Source: Oegoconia quadripuncta
Taxonomy: Eukaryota > Arthropoda > Insecta > Lepidoptera > Autostichidae
Reading direction: 5' to 3'
Length of the DNA stretch: 64,000 nucleotides
Assembly: GCA_949316235.1 (NCBI GenBank)
Contig: OX438749.1
Location: 16,136,414-16,200,413, forward strand
The notes beneath the pieces were generated by a model, which saw only the letters and a program-made list of their open reading frames with translations, did not search any database and was not told the origin of the DNA. This document shows positions 9,623-20,917 of this stretch, one piece after another. The position numbers were made by a program, and so were the translations under genes. Each line of letters begins with the position of its first letter. Position 1 is the stretch's first letter.

Positions 9623-12600
9623 ATGGTTAGCATTAGTGAGCACGCTGTAAAGAATATCGGGAATGTTCTCAACGACCCATCGAGACCCATGAAGGAGCGT
9701 TTCAGAGCGCTCTTCACACTCAAAAACTTGGGCGGCGAAACTGCTATCCAATGCATCAGCGAGTGTTTCGGCGATGAGTCAGTGCTGTTAAAACATGAAC
9801 TAGCTTATTGCTTAGGTCAAATGCAGGATAAAAGGGCCCTGCCTATTTTGAGAGACGTTTTGGAGGACAAGCACCAAGATCCTATAGTCCGCCACGAGGC
9901 CGGTAAGTTTGTCTCGTTGTGGATTTTATTACCCACCTATTTGATAACGTTTGATAAGTACCTACCGCACACCTTTTGTAATAAAAATATCTGGTCATAG
10001 TGTCGATAAGGGGGTATAAAAAAAATTCTAAGTTTTTGCCACGGTGCACATAACACTAACAAAATATCATGTACAAGAACAACAAGACATGGTTCAGGAT
10101 ATTAAAAATGGAACTCGTTTGGTAATATTGTAATTATTATTGTATCGATATCCCACATATCTAGATTCAGGGTAGAGCTTTGGAATATACTTCATGCCCG
10201 ATCTATACGATAAATTACCAAATAACATTAGTGATGATGCCAAGTTACGGAGATCCATAGATTTGTAGAAAAAATTGAGATAAATTTAAGCTTCTTTCTA
10301 ACCATTGGAATTCAGGCAGTGCCACCACTGCAATGGGAGGTGTGTTGTAAATGTGATTTATCAGGACTTTAAAAACATCTATTTTTCTAAACTAACCAAC
10401 ATAAGTTTATTTTCAATGTAACATTTAGATATGGAAGAGCGGGCCCTCCTGGCACAAGTATACAATAGGAGATCCCAACCTTAGTCTATAGTTTATGCTT
10501 ACTAAAGTCGAAAATAAACTTTTTGTCGTTTTTCATTTTTCATTTTCATTTGGCTATTGTGATATAATTTCTTCAGATATTGATTTAATGTCCATATTTC
10601 CCCATTTACTGCATTCTACTAAGCTAATGTTCAAAACAGTATAATTAATACAGCAACACCCTAGAAAAACCTGATGACATGCTTGCTGTTGTGGGGATTC
10701 CCCAAAATTATGGGCTAGGCCAGTGAACGTCATTCTAATGTGTTGTAAGCAAATTATTACAGAAAATTTGTGGACACGAGCATGATCAACATGCTCATGT
10801 CCACAAATTGCAGATGAAGACTCATGCATGTTTGAAAACATTTGTTCTTCTGTTTTTCAAAGTTTTGTTAACTCATCTTGCAAACATAGAAAGATTTTTT
10901 ATTATTATTTATTATAGATTAATATGTGAGCAGCAGATGCTGATGTGCCTATATCCTATATGTAAAGACGGCAAAAGTCACAATTTTGGAATAACAGTCC
11001 TCATGGTTTCGGAATTTGTTTTCTTTTAAACCACTTGTCAAATAAATATTTTGGATACTTTCACCAATCAACAAGTCCAATCTAAGCAGCGCTTTTACTA
11101 TGGATACTAGAGAATGGATAAACATACAATAAATATTTAATAAATGTCTATGACTCACGGGTAGATTTTAAATGTTCATATTCAACATTCGCATGGGATT
11201 TCAATCCACAACCATTGGTTTCGCAAACAGGATCGTTATCCACTACACCAATCAAGCATCAAAATTTATTCATATAGATTATTTTATCCATCAATTTGAT
11301 GAGACTAAAGAGTGTAATAGAGGGAGGCCTATGTTCAGTAGTGGACTTCCTGTGGCTATGATGATAAAGGAGCGTAATAAACTTTCGACTGATATGACAT
11401 AGAATGATAGGTTTTCTCCACATAAAAACATGTAACAAATCAAAATTATTATAAGTAGTAAATTTAGAGGTATTTTATTTTTCACTTCTGCAACACTGTG
11501 AGGTAGTGTTAGAGCAGGTAGAAACCATTACACATAGGCTGGTGACCATCTCAGCTCACTCCATTTATCTTACCTTATTTTGTTTGTCTTTGATGTTATT
11601 AAATTCATCATAATAATATATCTTTTCTCATTAATCTCCTCCTAAAATTAATTATTTTAGTTTTAATTGGATCATTTTGCATGTTCCAGGTGAAGCTCTT
11701 GGAGCAATTGGTGACCCAAAACTCCGTGAAATTCTAGAAAAATATCAACATGACCCTGCAATAGAGGTTTCGGAGACATGCCAAATAGCACTACAGAGGC
11801 TGCACTGGGTTAACAATGACAGTTCTAAAGAGGAAAACCTGTCCAAAAGCCTGTACGCTTCTGTGGACCCTGCCCCTCCCAGCATTGAGAGTGATGTGGG
11901 TAAACTGCAGAATACATTGATGGATGAAAAGCAACCTCTTTTTGATAGATACAGAGCAATGTTCAGTTTGAGGAATTTGGGAACCACTGAAAGTATCAAT
12001 GCTTTAGGTGAAGGTCTGTACCATATTAATTTGTAGAAACAATACATGGTATTTTAGAAACAAATTATATATAGTGTTGTTGATTAAGTGGACTGTATGT
12101 TCGAACAATAAGTGACAAGGGCGGAGTTTTAATTTAATACAACGAATTGCTTGGAGAAAGGCAACTCACCAGGGTGCTTGATCCCTCCAACGAAGATCTC
12201 CACAGAGGTGGAAGGTACCTTCAGCTCTCTCTTTGAAGGTCAGCTGGACTTACCTCGAGATCGCCTATGTTACCTTTCTCCTGGGAGATTGTATGGGTTC
12301 GAAGCTAGGGTTGAACTGCCTTCAGCAGCAATTCGTGGCGAAAGGTGGTAACGACAAATACTTTTTAGAAGGAACTTCTACGAAAACCGACAAGCTGTGT
12401 GACCGCTGAATGAAAAACCGCCGATCCACTCTCGCGATTCAAAAATGAACTTTTTATTATATCTTACCCTAGTTTAAAGGTAAGTTGAGTGTTGCCAACT
12501 TCGAACCATTATACTATATGGAACAATACTAAATTGGACATATAGTGTCATATCTGTCCCCACAAGGTTATGGCTGTTGAATTCGCTGATACGAGGTATC

Positions 12601-15600
12601 AATCACAATTAAATATTTGATTGTCATTTTTATAGGTGAGTAAACCCGGTCAAACTGTCATCATTGACAATAGAATTTTTCAAATCTCACTCTCTTGTTG
12701 CAATAGACAATCATCCAGATTAAAATTGACAGTCAGTAAATGACTACATGTATAGAGAGAACTGTGGTGACTTAAGAGGGAGGTTTAGGAGGGAGGACAA
12801 TCTGATCGGAGTACTTTAATATATACAAGTTTTCTAAACATATATTAAAAGATATCATTTATCAGAAGTTGAAAATAAGAAGTTGTAGTTTAAAGTTTAT
12901 TACAATAAGTCATTGTAAATTTTTTTTTGATAAGATTTTACAAATCAGTCTTAATTTATATAATTAATTATTAAATTTCGATTTTTCCAGGTTTTAAGGC
13001 GAGCAGTGCATTGTTCCGTCACGAAGTGGCATTCGTGTTTGGTCAGATGCAAGATGAGCGGAGTGTGCCATTCCTCAAGAAAACTTTAGAAGACACGGCC
13101 GAGCATGAGATGGTGAGACACGAAGCAGCAGAGGCCCTAGGATCTATTGCAACTGATGAATGTATAGAAGTTCTAAAAAGGTGAATAAGGTTTGAATTTC
13201 AAATATTACAATAATGTTACAATGATGGGACCACCCATTATTATACACAATACATGCATTTCGTTCTCGTTGAAGCTGGTGTAACATGACAGAAGAACTT
13301 ATCCTTCCGAGTGAAGAATGGCATTCAACTATCTATATGCTAACCCCATAATGAAAAATGCTAGCATACTACAGCAGTATAATTATTAAATGTCTGCCTG
13401 GTTAGCTACACCATCTTGTCTAAATTTGTTACCAAGCAGCCATGTTGATAACATGTGGTGTTTAGATTTTTCTGTGGTCCATGATAATGGTTAATATTAT
13501 CGCTGTGGCCCTGCAGCGCCAATGTTGGCGTGCAGTTCGCTTGATTACGTCTGATGGCAGATGGATGATATAATCGCAACTAGTAACGCTGCCGAAGTGG
13601 CATCACATTGAAGTGCAGTCGAGATAGCGTTAACGGTAATCTACCTACTCTGACTCCATTTTTTACTGTTAGCATGCAGTCAAGAGCAAATACGCTTCAC
13701 ATTATTTATGACAAACTTTGAAATTCAAAATGAATAATCTGATATTAATGAAACTTGGGCGCAAACAGGATAATAAAACCCAAAAAAGTTAGAAGAGAAC
13801 ATTTACAATACATTTAATTAGAAAAAATCGGCCAAGTGCAAATCTGATCGAGGATTCGGTTAGCTAAATACCAAACGATTCTACATATAGTAGTTTAGAT
13901 ATAAATATATACTCAATTTGAGATTTGGTGTCTCATTACATTGGACATCCGTAAACACAAGTGGAATGGACTCTAAAGCCCGGTCCAACTGAGAGAACAT
14001 ATTGAGTTTTGTACTCTATTGTTATTTCTTATTGTAATTCACGTATTGTGTATAATTTTATTACTCTAATCCAAATTCAATTCAACGTAATGTAAGTACC
14101 TAATTTCTGAAAAGTATTAACTCTTTATGACTATTATTTTTTTTTTTTATCATACTATTTGATTTAATATTACCTACTGCTAGAAATATTTGCATATCGT
14201 GGTTACGTGGTTAAAGATGGCGTGACTGCGTTTTTGTCGCAATGGATTAGTATGCATCAATCTCGTTAAATAAATACCAATAACATAATGCACTAGAAAG
14301 GTTAATAAACGCTCTTAAAGTGTGTAGAGTAGACAAGTACCTACTTGTCTACTCTACACACACACTCAGAAGAGTGGTTAGCATTGTACAACTAGCCTTC
14401 TGTCTGCGGCTTTGCCTGCGTGTAGTAATGGGTTTATTGTCCCGCGGGATTTTATTTGAATGGGATAAAGTACCCTTGTATGTTAATCCAGGACGTAGTC
14501 CATCTCTTGTACGTAATTATATCCAAATCCGTTCAAAGGAACAAACATCTAAATATCCAATTGTTCACACTTATAGATATAATACTTTTTTTTTATCTTT
14601 ATTTAATTTAGGGACTTGAGACCTTCTAGACATGCCAGTCCCATCGTACCCCGACCAAGATTCACTGATGAGAGGATACAAACATATTATATAATAATCT
14701 GGCCGCTATTGATCCAGGTTTACCCAAAATTGATTGAGCCAAACCTACAGCGTATTGACTCAGCTTAGATTGACTTATTTTTTTATATAATATATAAATA
14801 AATATCCTTAGACATACACACAGCGCCATCTAGTCCACAGTAGCCAACTATAGGCTTGTTGTATGGTTGATATACTACATAAATACATTTTGTTTTTGTA
14901 AATAACTACTTATTATAAATGAAAATGTCCGTAGTCATCCATCACACAAACATGCCCCTAGCGGGATTCGAACCCGCGACCATTTGGTATAGTGGTCTGA
15001 GTTTCTAAGCACTACACCAAGCAGGTCGTCATTATTATTAGTCAGAAAAGGACACTGGTAAATGTTGCACGACGACCGTAACCTTTCCACTATAAGTAGG
15101 TCTCACTGCATTCACATTTTCATGTAACGACTCTACAATATATTCTCTTAACTCCACCATAAGTCTGATTCCACTTTATTCAGGGGCGATTAGACATCAC
15201 GTGGCATATGATCAGTCCCGTTTTATCAACAATGCGCAAAGCATTCATCATCATCATGCCAAGCCACAGGACGTCCACTGCTGCTGCTCAGCTAGCGTTC
15301 ACTTCTAGTGATCATGTGTTTCGAAAACACATACATAACGTCACGACCTATATCCCAAATGGTGTGGTCAGAGATATCCCAAACAATAGTGTTTTGGTGT
15401 TCCAAACATTCCAAATATACAGAAATGCACACGTGACAGGAGGTGAACTTATCGCCGTTGTTTTTTTTTTAATGCACGACGGGTTCGTAGTTGACCTCAT
15501 TCACCCCTGATGTTAAGTGAAGATGAGGTCGAAGCGTACTGACCCGGAAATCCCAACACATTTTTAGTGGAAAGTCCCTTAGTCGCCTTTTTCGACCCCG

Positions 15601-16058
15601 ATGGGAAGAGAGGGATTGGTTCTATTCTAATTGAGTGCCGAAACCACACGGCACGAAAATACGATTCTATAAAATTTTCTGTATAGAAAAAAAAATCCAA
15701 AGGTACGTCTGAAGTATAAATAAACCGCTGGCTTTACGTAAATGTAGAATCACGAATTTTTGAGTAATAATCCAAATATGATCAAGTTGTTTATATGTTC
15801 AAAATATACTTTAATGTTTTTGCGTGCTCGAGAAGCGGAATAAGCGATATAGACTTATACAAACATACACGCGATTGAGCAGGATGGAGCTCTGACGACC
15901 TATCGCTCCTTATGATTTGATTATTTTATGTTTACAGGTATCTGAACGACCCACGTCCCGTCGTCCGAGAGAGTTGTGAGGTGGCCCTCGACATGTGCGA
16001 ATATGAGAATAGCCCCGAGTTCCAATACGCCAACACGTTGGTCACGGTTGGCGCTTAA
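9623..16058 (+). CDS. DOHH: Deoxyhypusine hydroxylase (nero), four exons, 304 aa
   Basis: Di-iron monooxygenase that completes hypusine on translation factor eIF5A by hydroxylating its deoxyhypusine residue; cytosolic. Exons: 9623-9902, 11690-12013, 12991-13180, 15938-16058. All junctions are GT-AG, and the spliced CDS is 915 nt (304 codons plus TAA), matching the family's usual 300 or so residues. The protein is an all-helical HEAT-repeat dyad. The four iron-binding His-Glu pairs are present at H58/E59 (LLKHELA), H91/E92 (VRHEAGEALG), H212/E213 (FRHEVAF) and H245/E246 ([10 protein letters not shown]), with the 33-residue spacing inside each half kept exactly. At exon 2 two donors are possible (GTGAAG at 12008 or GTCTGT at 12014); the second keeps the family length between SLRNLG and SALFRHE and was chosen. 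Start Met at 9623 has Kozak-like AAAATGG. Introns hold SINEs and hairpins. Nothing suggests a defect. Confidence 0.96.
9903..10760 (+). other. DOHH intron 1, first part
   Basis: Intronic sequence with no recognised gene. Around 10180-10540 there is a LINE-like look (ending near 10500-10550 in AATAAACTTTTTGTCG), but no domain could be read. Confidence 0.35.
10765..10809 (+). other. Intronic hairpin, 20-bp stem, 5-nt loop
   Basis: Stem 10765-10784 pairs with 10790-10809 with a single C/T mismatch (a C.A position if folded as plus-strand RNA). The loop is ATCAA. It lies in DOHH intron 1, on the transcribed strand. Confidence 0.75.
11040..11255 (-). repeat. tRNA-derived SINE, family B, in DOHH intron 1
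   Basis: Reverse-strand copy of the SINE seen most completely at 49803-50045. The head lies at the high-coordinate end (ACCATTGGTTTCGC, CACTACACCAATC) and the tail at the low end (AATAAATATTTTGGA). Confidence 0.65.
12014..12990 (+). other. DOHH intron 2
   Basis: Intron of 977 nt. A GC-richer patch at 12140-12355 is open for 66 codons but has no recognisable domain. It contains partly inverted GGTACCTTC/GAAGGT motifs and may be a repeat fragment. Confidence 0.4.
13181..14310 (+). other. DOHH intron 3, first part
   Basis: Intronic. The segment AAATCGGCCAAGTGC at about 13825 matches the start of a common repeat also seen at 36602. Nothing else is recognised. Confidence 0.35.
14320..14361 (+). 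other. Perfect 20-bp hairpin with 2-nt loop in DOHH intron 3
   Basis: Positions 14320-14339 are exactly complementary to 14342-14361, with CC between. The structure is a near-perfect palindrome that could extrude as a cruciform; the two-base spacer is too short for a normal RNA loop without opening end pairs. Confidence 0.85.
14799..15029 (-). repeat. tRNA-derived SINE, family E
   Basis: Reverse-strand, nearly full-length copy. The head is at 14955-15029 (TTGGTATAGTGG A-box-like and GGGTTCGAATCCC B-box, read on the minus strand), and the tail ends in a conserved GATGGCGCTGTG block and TATTTATTTA repeats near 14800-14840. It lies in DOHH intron 3. Confidence 0.75.
15457..15660 (-). repeat. 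SINE family A 3' end joined to a second repeat
   Basis: Positions 15457-15563 match the tail of family A in reverse (ATGCACGACGGGTT, CCTGATGTTAAGTG). Positions 15575-15660 match a repeat also found at 38745-38820 (TTAGTCGCCTTT, ATGGGAAGAG). Both lie in DOHH intron 3. Confidence 0.6.
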
Positions 16059-16534
16059 ATGTGTGACGTAAGCTTTGTTATTTTCGAGATTTTACATTTG
16101 TTCGCCTTACACATGTGGTTGTCTTTTATTCATAATGTTACTGTACTTATATTACAAAGTAGAAATAGAAAAAATCATTTATTCTTGAAATATATTACAT
16201 TATGAATTTCAATTCCACAAAATCTATTAATTGGTTTGCCTGTTTCAGCAATCATATCGACGGGTTCCGGGCTATTTGAATTAACCGCCATTTTTTTGCT
16301 ATTAGACTTTTATATATATTTGGAATCAGCGAATTTTTCTACGTCGTTTGAGCTCAGTTAGGTGACGATCGGAGCATAAAAATGTCGCTTAATACAACCG
16401 CATTTTTTTGGCCTATTTTGCACTGCAATGTATGGACCGACACAAAATATTGTCAAATTTAAGACTTGTGTACTTAAGCTCACTACCAAATACTACATAG
16501 TCGTTTAAACCTTTTTTCCTGGAGTAACAATTTA

Positions 16535-16860
16535 CAGGCAGTGTACGTTCAAGCATTTAGCCTGACCTTATAAATATATAGAAATGTCGCTTCATGCAAT
16601 TAGCCTCTTAGTTAAATTCTTATCCATTGTCGCTTAATACAATTAGGTTCTTATTTAAATTCATATCCAGTGTCGCTTAATACAACTAGCCTCTTTGTCA
16701 AATTTATGTCCAGTGTCGGTTCATACATTAAGCTTGGTACTTGAAATGCTAGATGTTGTCACTTCAACCATTTAGCTTCAACAGTAAACATTTACAGATA
16801 ATGGTTAAACCTATTTATCTTAGTCTATATTTGATTTGCACTGTCGTTTCAGCTATAACA
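16535..16860 (+). repeat. Left array of 43-bp TIR-like units
   Basis: Degenerate units of the form GTCGCTTAATACAATTAG start near 16543, 16585, 16629, 16672, 16715, 16758, 16802 and 16843, i.e. at steps of 41-44 bp. All are in the same orientation as the right end of the host element, so they are inverted relative to the left end beside them. Confidence 0.75.
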
Positions 16861-17509
16861 AAAGTAAAGTTCTAGTACATCAAACAGTTTATTTTCAACG
16901 GAATAAGTATAGTATACACATTAATACAATCGAAATTTTGTATGGATTGACTATTAAGACGTTGGTTAAAACATTGATTTTGGCGCCAGCGTGATTAACC
17001 GCGCGAGTTCGAATACCGGGGGCCAAGGCGCGCGGGCGCTTGAGGTGTCTCCCCCGCGCCGCGTCATTGAAGAGATTTTTCTTTAACTTGTTTAGAATTA
17101 GGATAGGAACAGTTCTAAATGTTAAAGATTAACAATAAAGAAGAATGAGTAACTGCAATATTATCTCAAATAATTAGAATTATAATTTCAGGGAAAAGAC
17201 TGTTTACAATTATCTAATAAAAAGGCTGTTTAACTTGTGATTCCTAGAAATATGACGTGATAATTTCTTAGTTGTTACCTTAGTAAGCTAAAAAGTTATT
17301 GCTGTTTCTAGGTAATTGTTAGTTTAAATAAAAAACTTATCTTTGAACAATTTATTACCTATGTTTTATTTTTCATTTCATAATAATTAACAAAATAAGT
17401 GAAACCCCCTATTATTTCAACGTACCTTTTAATTAATCAATGTTTTAGCCGTCAATTTCTGCACACCTTATTATTTTAGTATGATTGCAAACAATTTAAA
17501 AAAAAGAAA

Positions 17510-17845
17510 TAAGTCACATAAACTAATTAGCCATACATCAATAAGTTTGAGATATGGTATTTAAATCAATTAGCTTAGGTTTGAAATATGACCAACTCAT
17601 TGGTTAAAGCACTTAGCTTAGAGCTATTATTTGCAATCCTAGGTACTTAAGTCAAGTAGCTTGGAACATTTATTAATAAACCTAGGCGGTTGAGTCAAGT
17701 AGCTTGGAACATGTATTAATAAACCTAGGCGGTTATGTCAAGTAGCTTGGAACATGTATTAATAAACTTAGGCGGTTAAGTCAAGTAGCTTGGAACATAT
17801 ATTAATAAACCTAGGCGGTTAAGTCATTTAGCCTGGAACAAAAAA
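17510..17845 (+). repeat. Right array of 43-bp TIR-like units
   Basis: The TAG of the core TAGCYTGG recurs at 17528, 17571, 17614, 17657 and so on, exactly 43 bp apart, continuing to a last unit near 17823. The central units (17651-17820) are almost identical (GTCAAGTAGCTTGGAACAT, CCTAGGCGGTT), while outer ones are diverged, which points to recent amplification in the middle of the array. Confidence 0.88.
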
Positions 17846-18087
17846 AACGAAAATGTGGGTCATTTTGTATTAATCGACATTTATTTTCGTTAAAAATAGG
17901 AATATCAGAAAAAAACATTAATCAAAATATGAATAATGTGTAACAGAAACAGAAATTTCCTTTGCTTTGAAAAAATAATGCGATTTGCTAAAGTTATGAT
18001 TTTTTTTCTGAAAATCGAAACTTTAAACTGCTCTGGTGTGAAGTTTCAAAAATGGCGGTTAATACAAATAGCCCGGAACCCGTCGAT

Positions 18088-18450
18088 ATTACTAATCAAT
18101 AACAGTGATACACCATTTACAACAAAAATAATAGTATTTTGCTACATATTATTTCTTTATTTATTATTACATTGTACAGTAATGGTATAGAATACCGCAT
18201 TGAGTGCAGCGACACAGACACAATTGAAAATCCATTGTTTGCGGACACTAGGTGACCGCATTGGAGTGCAAAGTCTTAAGAAGTCTTCCTCCAAAATAGT
18301 TATTTGTTCTGAATATTTTGCCTGAGCAACTATATAATATAATTGCAGCGAGAATGGAGACCTTTACGTCTTGGTTAGTATCGATGCGTTCATAAAATAG
18401 AATCGAAGTAGTTAGTTTTTTGTGAAGGTGATTTCTGATAACCAGCCGAT
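18088..18450. other. Spacer after the TIR transposon
   Basis: No gene or known repeat is recognised in this stretch. Confidence 0.3.
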
Positions 18451-18454
18451 GTAC

Positions 18455-18622
18455 CACAAAAAAAAATTGTGTTCGATCGCTAATCATATGCCGTTTAGCT
18501 CGCTTGTGTTCGATTGAAAATTTCGTATCACGTAAGTGCCCTAGAAGTAAGGCTAAGGGGATAAACGTCTAAAGTTACCATAATTTACCTCTTTAGTGAT
18601 CGAACGCAATTTTTTTTACGTG
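18455..18622. mobile_element. Short MITE with 30-bp imperfect TIRs
   Basis: The left end CACAAAAAAAAATTG...TTCGATCGCT and the right end read inward CACGTAAAAAAAATTG...TTCGATCACT form imperfect inverted repeats of about 28-30 bp around a 110-bp core. A target-site duplication is not clear. No coding capacity. Confidence 0.6.
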
Positions 18623-19127
18623 TTTACGACTGCAGATTATGTGAGTAAGAGAACACTGATCACGGCGGACAAATGTAGAAATCATGTTTTTGTTATGCAC
18701 TGATGTCATGTTAATGTTTTAATGCATAGCCTGTTTTTTTAATAAATTCTTTGAGTCACACACACTGCAACCCTAATAAAATAAAATAAAATAAAAATAA
18801 AACTTCTTTATTTCAGACTTTGGGTCCATATTTTGTTAGTAACAATTTACCCTTAACCTATGTTAGTTTTTATTACATTTAATACGTTTTTTTGTTCAGT
18901 TAGGTCAACAAACAGTTTTACAATTTACTTAAAAATAGGTGTTACATTAAAATACGAAAACTAGCGACATTAACCACATTTTAGTACTTGCTTATTGTAA
19001 TGATCTAATTCATTTAAATAGTGTGCGTCGAGTACGTGTTTGTCTGTAGTGAGTGCGTATGTGTGAACTATAAGCCCTGCTATTACAATCTTGGGAGGAG
19101 AGTGATTAAAACAAATTATAACATCTA

Positions 19128-19228
19128 TAATTATCCATCTGGTATCCACAACACAACACAAGTTGCTTACTGTGGAACTAGATGGCGCTGTGTATATGTC
19201 TAAGGATATTTATTTAATTATTTATTTA
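19128..19228 (+). repeat. SINE family E, 3' end only
   Basis: Contains the conserved tail TAGATGGCGCTGTG followed by AAGGATATTTATTTA, as in the copies at 14799, 32997, 35858 and 42020. The tRNA-like head is missing. Confidence 0.65.
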
Positions 19229-19503
19229 TAGCCAAGCTGCTTAATGATGGATGTCACACAATTGCAATTGAATCCATCATTAACCTCCGAATCATTACCT
19301 CTTTTACAGTTAAACAAATCTATATTACTGGAAAACATTCCCGTGGAATTTCATTGTGATACGATGCTCCTTATGGGAAAGGATATATTTTTTCTTTATT
19401 TAGTTTGCCTTTTGTTATAATTGAAATACTCCGACTCTAATATACCTATAAAAAAATCCAGTTCAGTTGGTCATAATGCCTTCCAAGGATTTGGACGCCA
19501 TAC

Positions 19504-19536
19504 GACCTACCTAGAAGACATTCTTCTAGGTAGGTC
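19504..19536. other. Perfect 15-bp hairpin
   Basis: GACCTACCTAGAAGA (19504-19518) and its exact complement (19522-19536) flank a 3-nt loop. Surrounding sequence is not recognised. Confidence 0.75.
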
Positions 19537-20066
19537 CACCCTGGTTTACCATATTCTGCTCTTGTTGTTATTTACTACACGACAAAGTTCTAAATACACT
19601 CAAAATGCAACATCATTTACTGATTTCGCGCATAACCTCTTTTTGTTTCATTTATCCAATTGAAGAGTACAAAGTGTATGCAGCGCAAGCTCTTGTGTTC
19701 GGCCAAGTTTAGGTAAAATACATGTGTGACTCAAACACGTTATAAAGGTGCAGATTAAGTAAAGAGACATCAGTGCATCTATTTTTGTTTAATTAAATTA
19801 CTATAAAATCGAATTTATATTTTACAATACAGTATTTTTTATAAATAAACGTTATGCAATTTTACGTAATTCGATCTTTTTATTTAATATCGAGTGAAAA
19901 CCACATCACTTTGGAAGCATTTTTGCCCATACAACATGAAATGTCTATGGCGCCTCTGACAATTCCTCTGGTCGGGAAAACTGTCAAATAAGACATGGTT
20001 GATAAATTTACTTTTGGATTATTTGTCTAACGTCATTTTGTTAGATGACGATCTTAATGGATCATT

Positions 20067-20215
20067 TTGATAGATGGAGAGAAAGTGAAACAAGTGTGTG
20101 ATTTTGTGTATTTCGGTTCATTGTTTACAAGCGATGGAAAGTATGACAAGGACATCGAAAGAAGAGTGAATGCCGGAAATCAGGTGAATGTAGCAGTGCA
20201 TGCCTTTTTGAGGGG
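20067..20215 (+). pseudogene. Fragment of a non-LTR retrotransposon reverse transcriptase
   Basis: The translation contains VCDFVYFGSLFTSDGKYDKD followed by IERRVNAG, matching the block found after the catalytic core in RTE-type LINE polyproteins (the same block reads YVNDYIYLGKRV in the better copy at 42991-43701). The fragment is short and both sides are non-homologous. Confidence 0.7.
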
Positions 20216-20917
20216 CCAGTGTCCAAAAAAGCTCCTCTGGCTGTTCATGGCTGGGTACTGGTTCCAACACTGATTTAAGGGAATTAATGCTGAGTCCATA
20301 TCCCCTTCTTCTGCCAGCAAGTGGAAGTCTGTGGTCTATGCTAGATATAGTTATTTGACACATAAGAATGTAACAGATCAGTAGCAGCTCTGACTCCTAA
20401 ACTAGGGCAACCTGAATTTCAGGAGTCAGTACCTTCTCGCATTTTTACAATGTAGTTTAGGTACGTATAGGTTACACAAAAATTGTGTTAGAAAAAGAAA
20501 GGAGTGAATGTAATAAGGTTGCGAGTGAGTGGGGATTTATGAGTTAAGCTTGTGTGTGCGTGTAAAGTTATGTGTGTGTGTGTAATTTGGGTGAAAGCGT
20601 GGTGTACACCTAGCCATTCGACGGAACAGTGAGTTGATAATAAAATACTATACTATCAGTATTACTTTGAATTGGATTTTATATTGGTTTTTAAAACAAT
20701 AAAAACGTTATTGTGAAACATTCGGGTCAGTTTTTATAATCCAATGGAATAATGTAGTAGGCGATGTTTTTATCACAGAAGTGGTTTATTTTAGTCGTTT
20801 ATATGATATTTCAAGTGGCGGTAAGTTGGTTAACCATGAATACACAGCCAATTGACTCCTAATAACAGGCTAGGGGCATCTGTCAACACACTCAGGTTAC
20901 TGGAACAGCAGGGCTAC

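Larger units (their letters stand above)
16254..18087. mobile_element. TIR DNA transposon with internal 43-bp arrays that echo its ends
   Basis: The ends are inverted repeats of about 39 bp with one mismatch: CGACGGGTTCCGGGC...AACCGCCATTTTT from 16258, and its reverse complement ending at 18083. Both ends are flanked by ATAT (16254-16257 and 18084-18087), which may be the target duplication; because ATAT is palindromic, a TA duplication with slightly longer TIRs is equally possible. No transposase ORF is present, so it is non-autonomous. Inside are two arrays with a 43-bp period, at about 16535-16860 and 17510-17845. Each unit carries a degenerate version of the right terminal repeat (GGTTAAT/GTCA...TAGCYTGGAAC). 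The element begins 195 bp after the DOHH stop codon. I do not recognise the superfamily. Confidence 0.85.

Noticed and set aside
9623..10000. DOHH as a single-exon 125-aa protein
   Set aside because: The frame simply reads into intron 1 after the GTAAGT donor at 9903; splicing to 11690 gives the family sequence without a gap.
10554..10841. 95-codon minus-strand frame in DOHH intron 1
   Set aside because: It crosses the 10765-10809 hairpin, has no domain and lies antisense in an intron.
12008..12013. Alternative DOHH exon 2 donor (GTGAAG at 12008)
   Set aside because: Its use would delete two residues in a part of the protein whose length is kept in the family; the donor at 12014 restores the expected spacing to SALFRHE. 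Alternative use cannot be excluded.
17510..17845. Regular 43-bp repeats, CRISPR-like at first sight
   Set aside because: Whole 43-bp units repeat with no unique spacers, they lie inside a TIR transposon, and the genome is eukaryotic.
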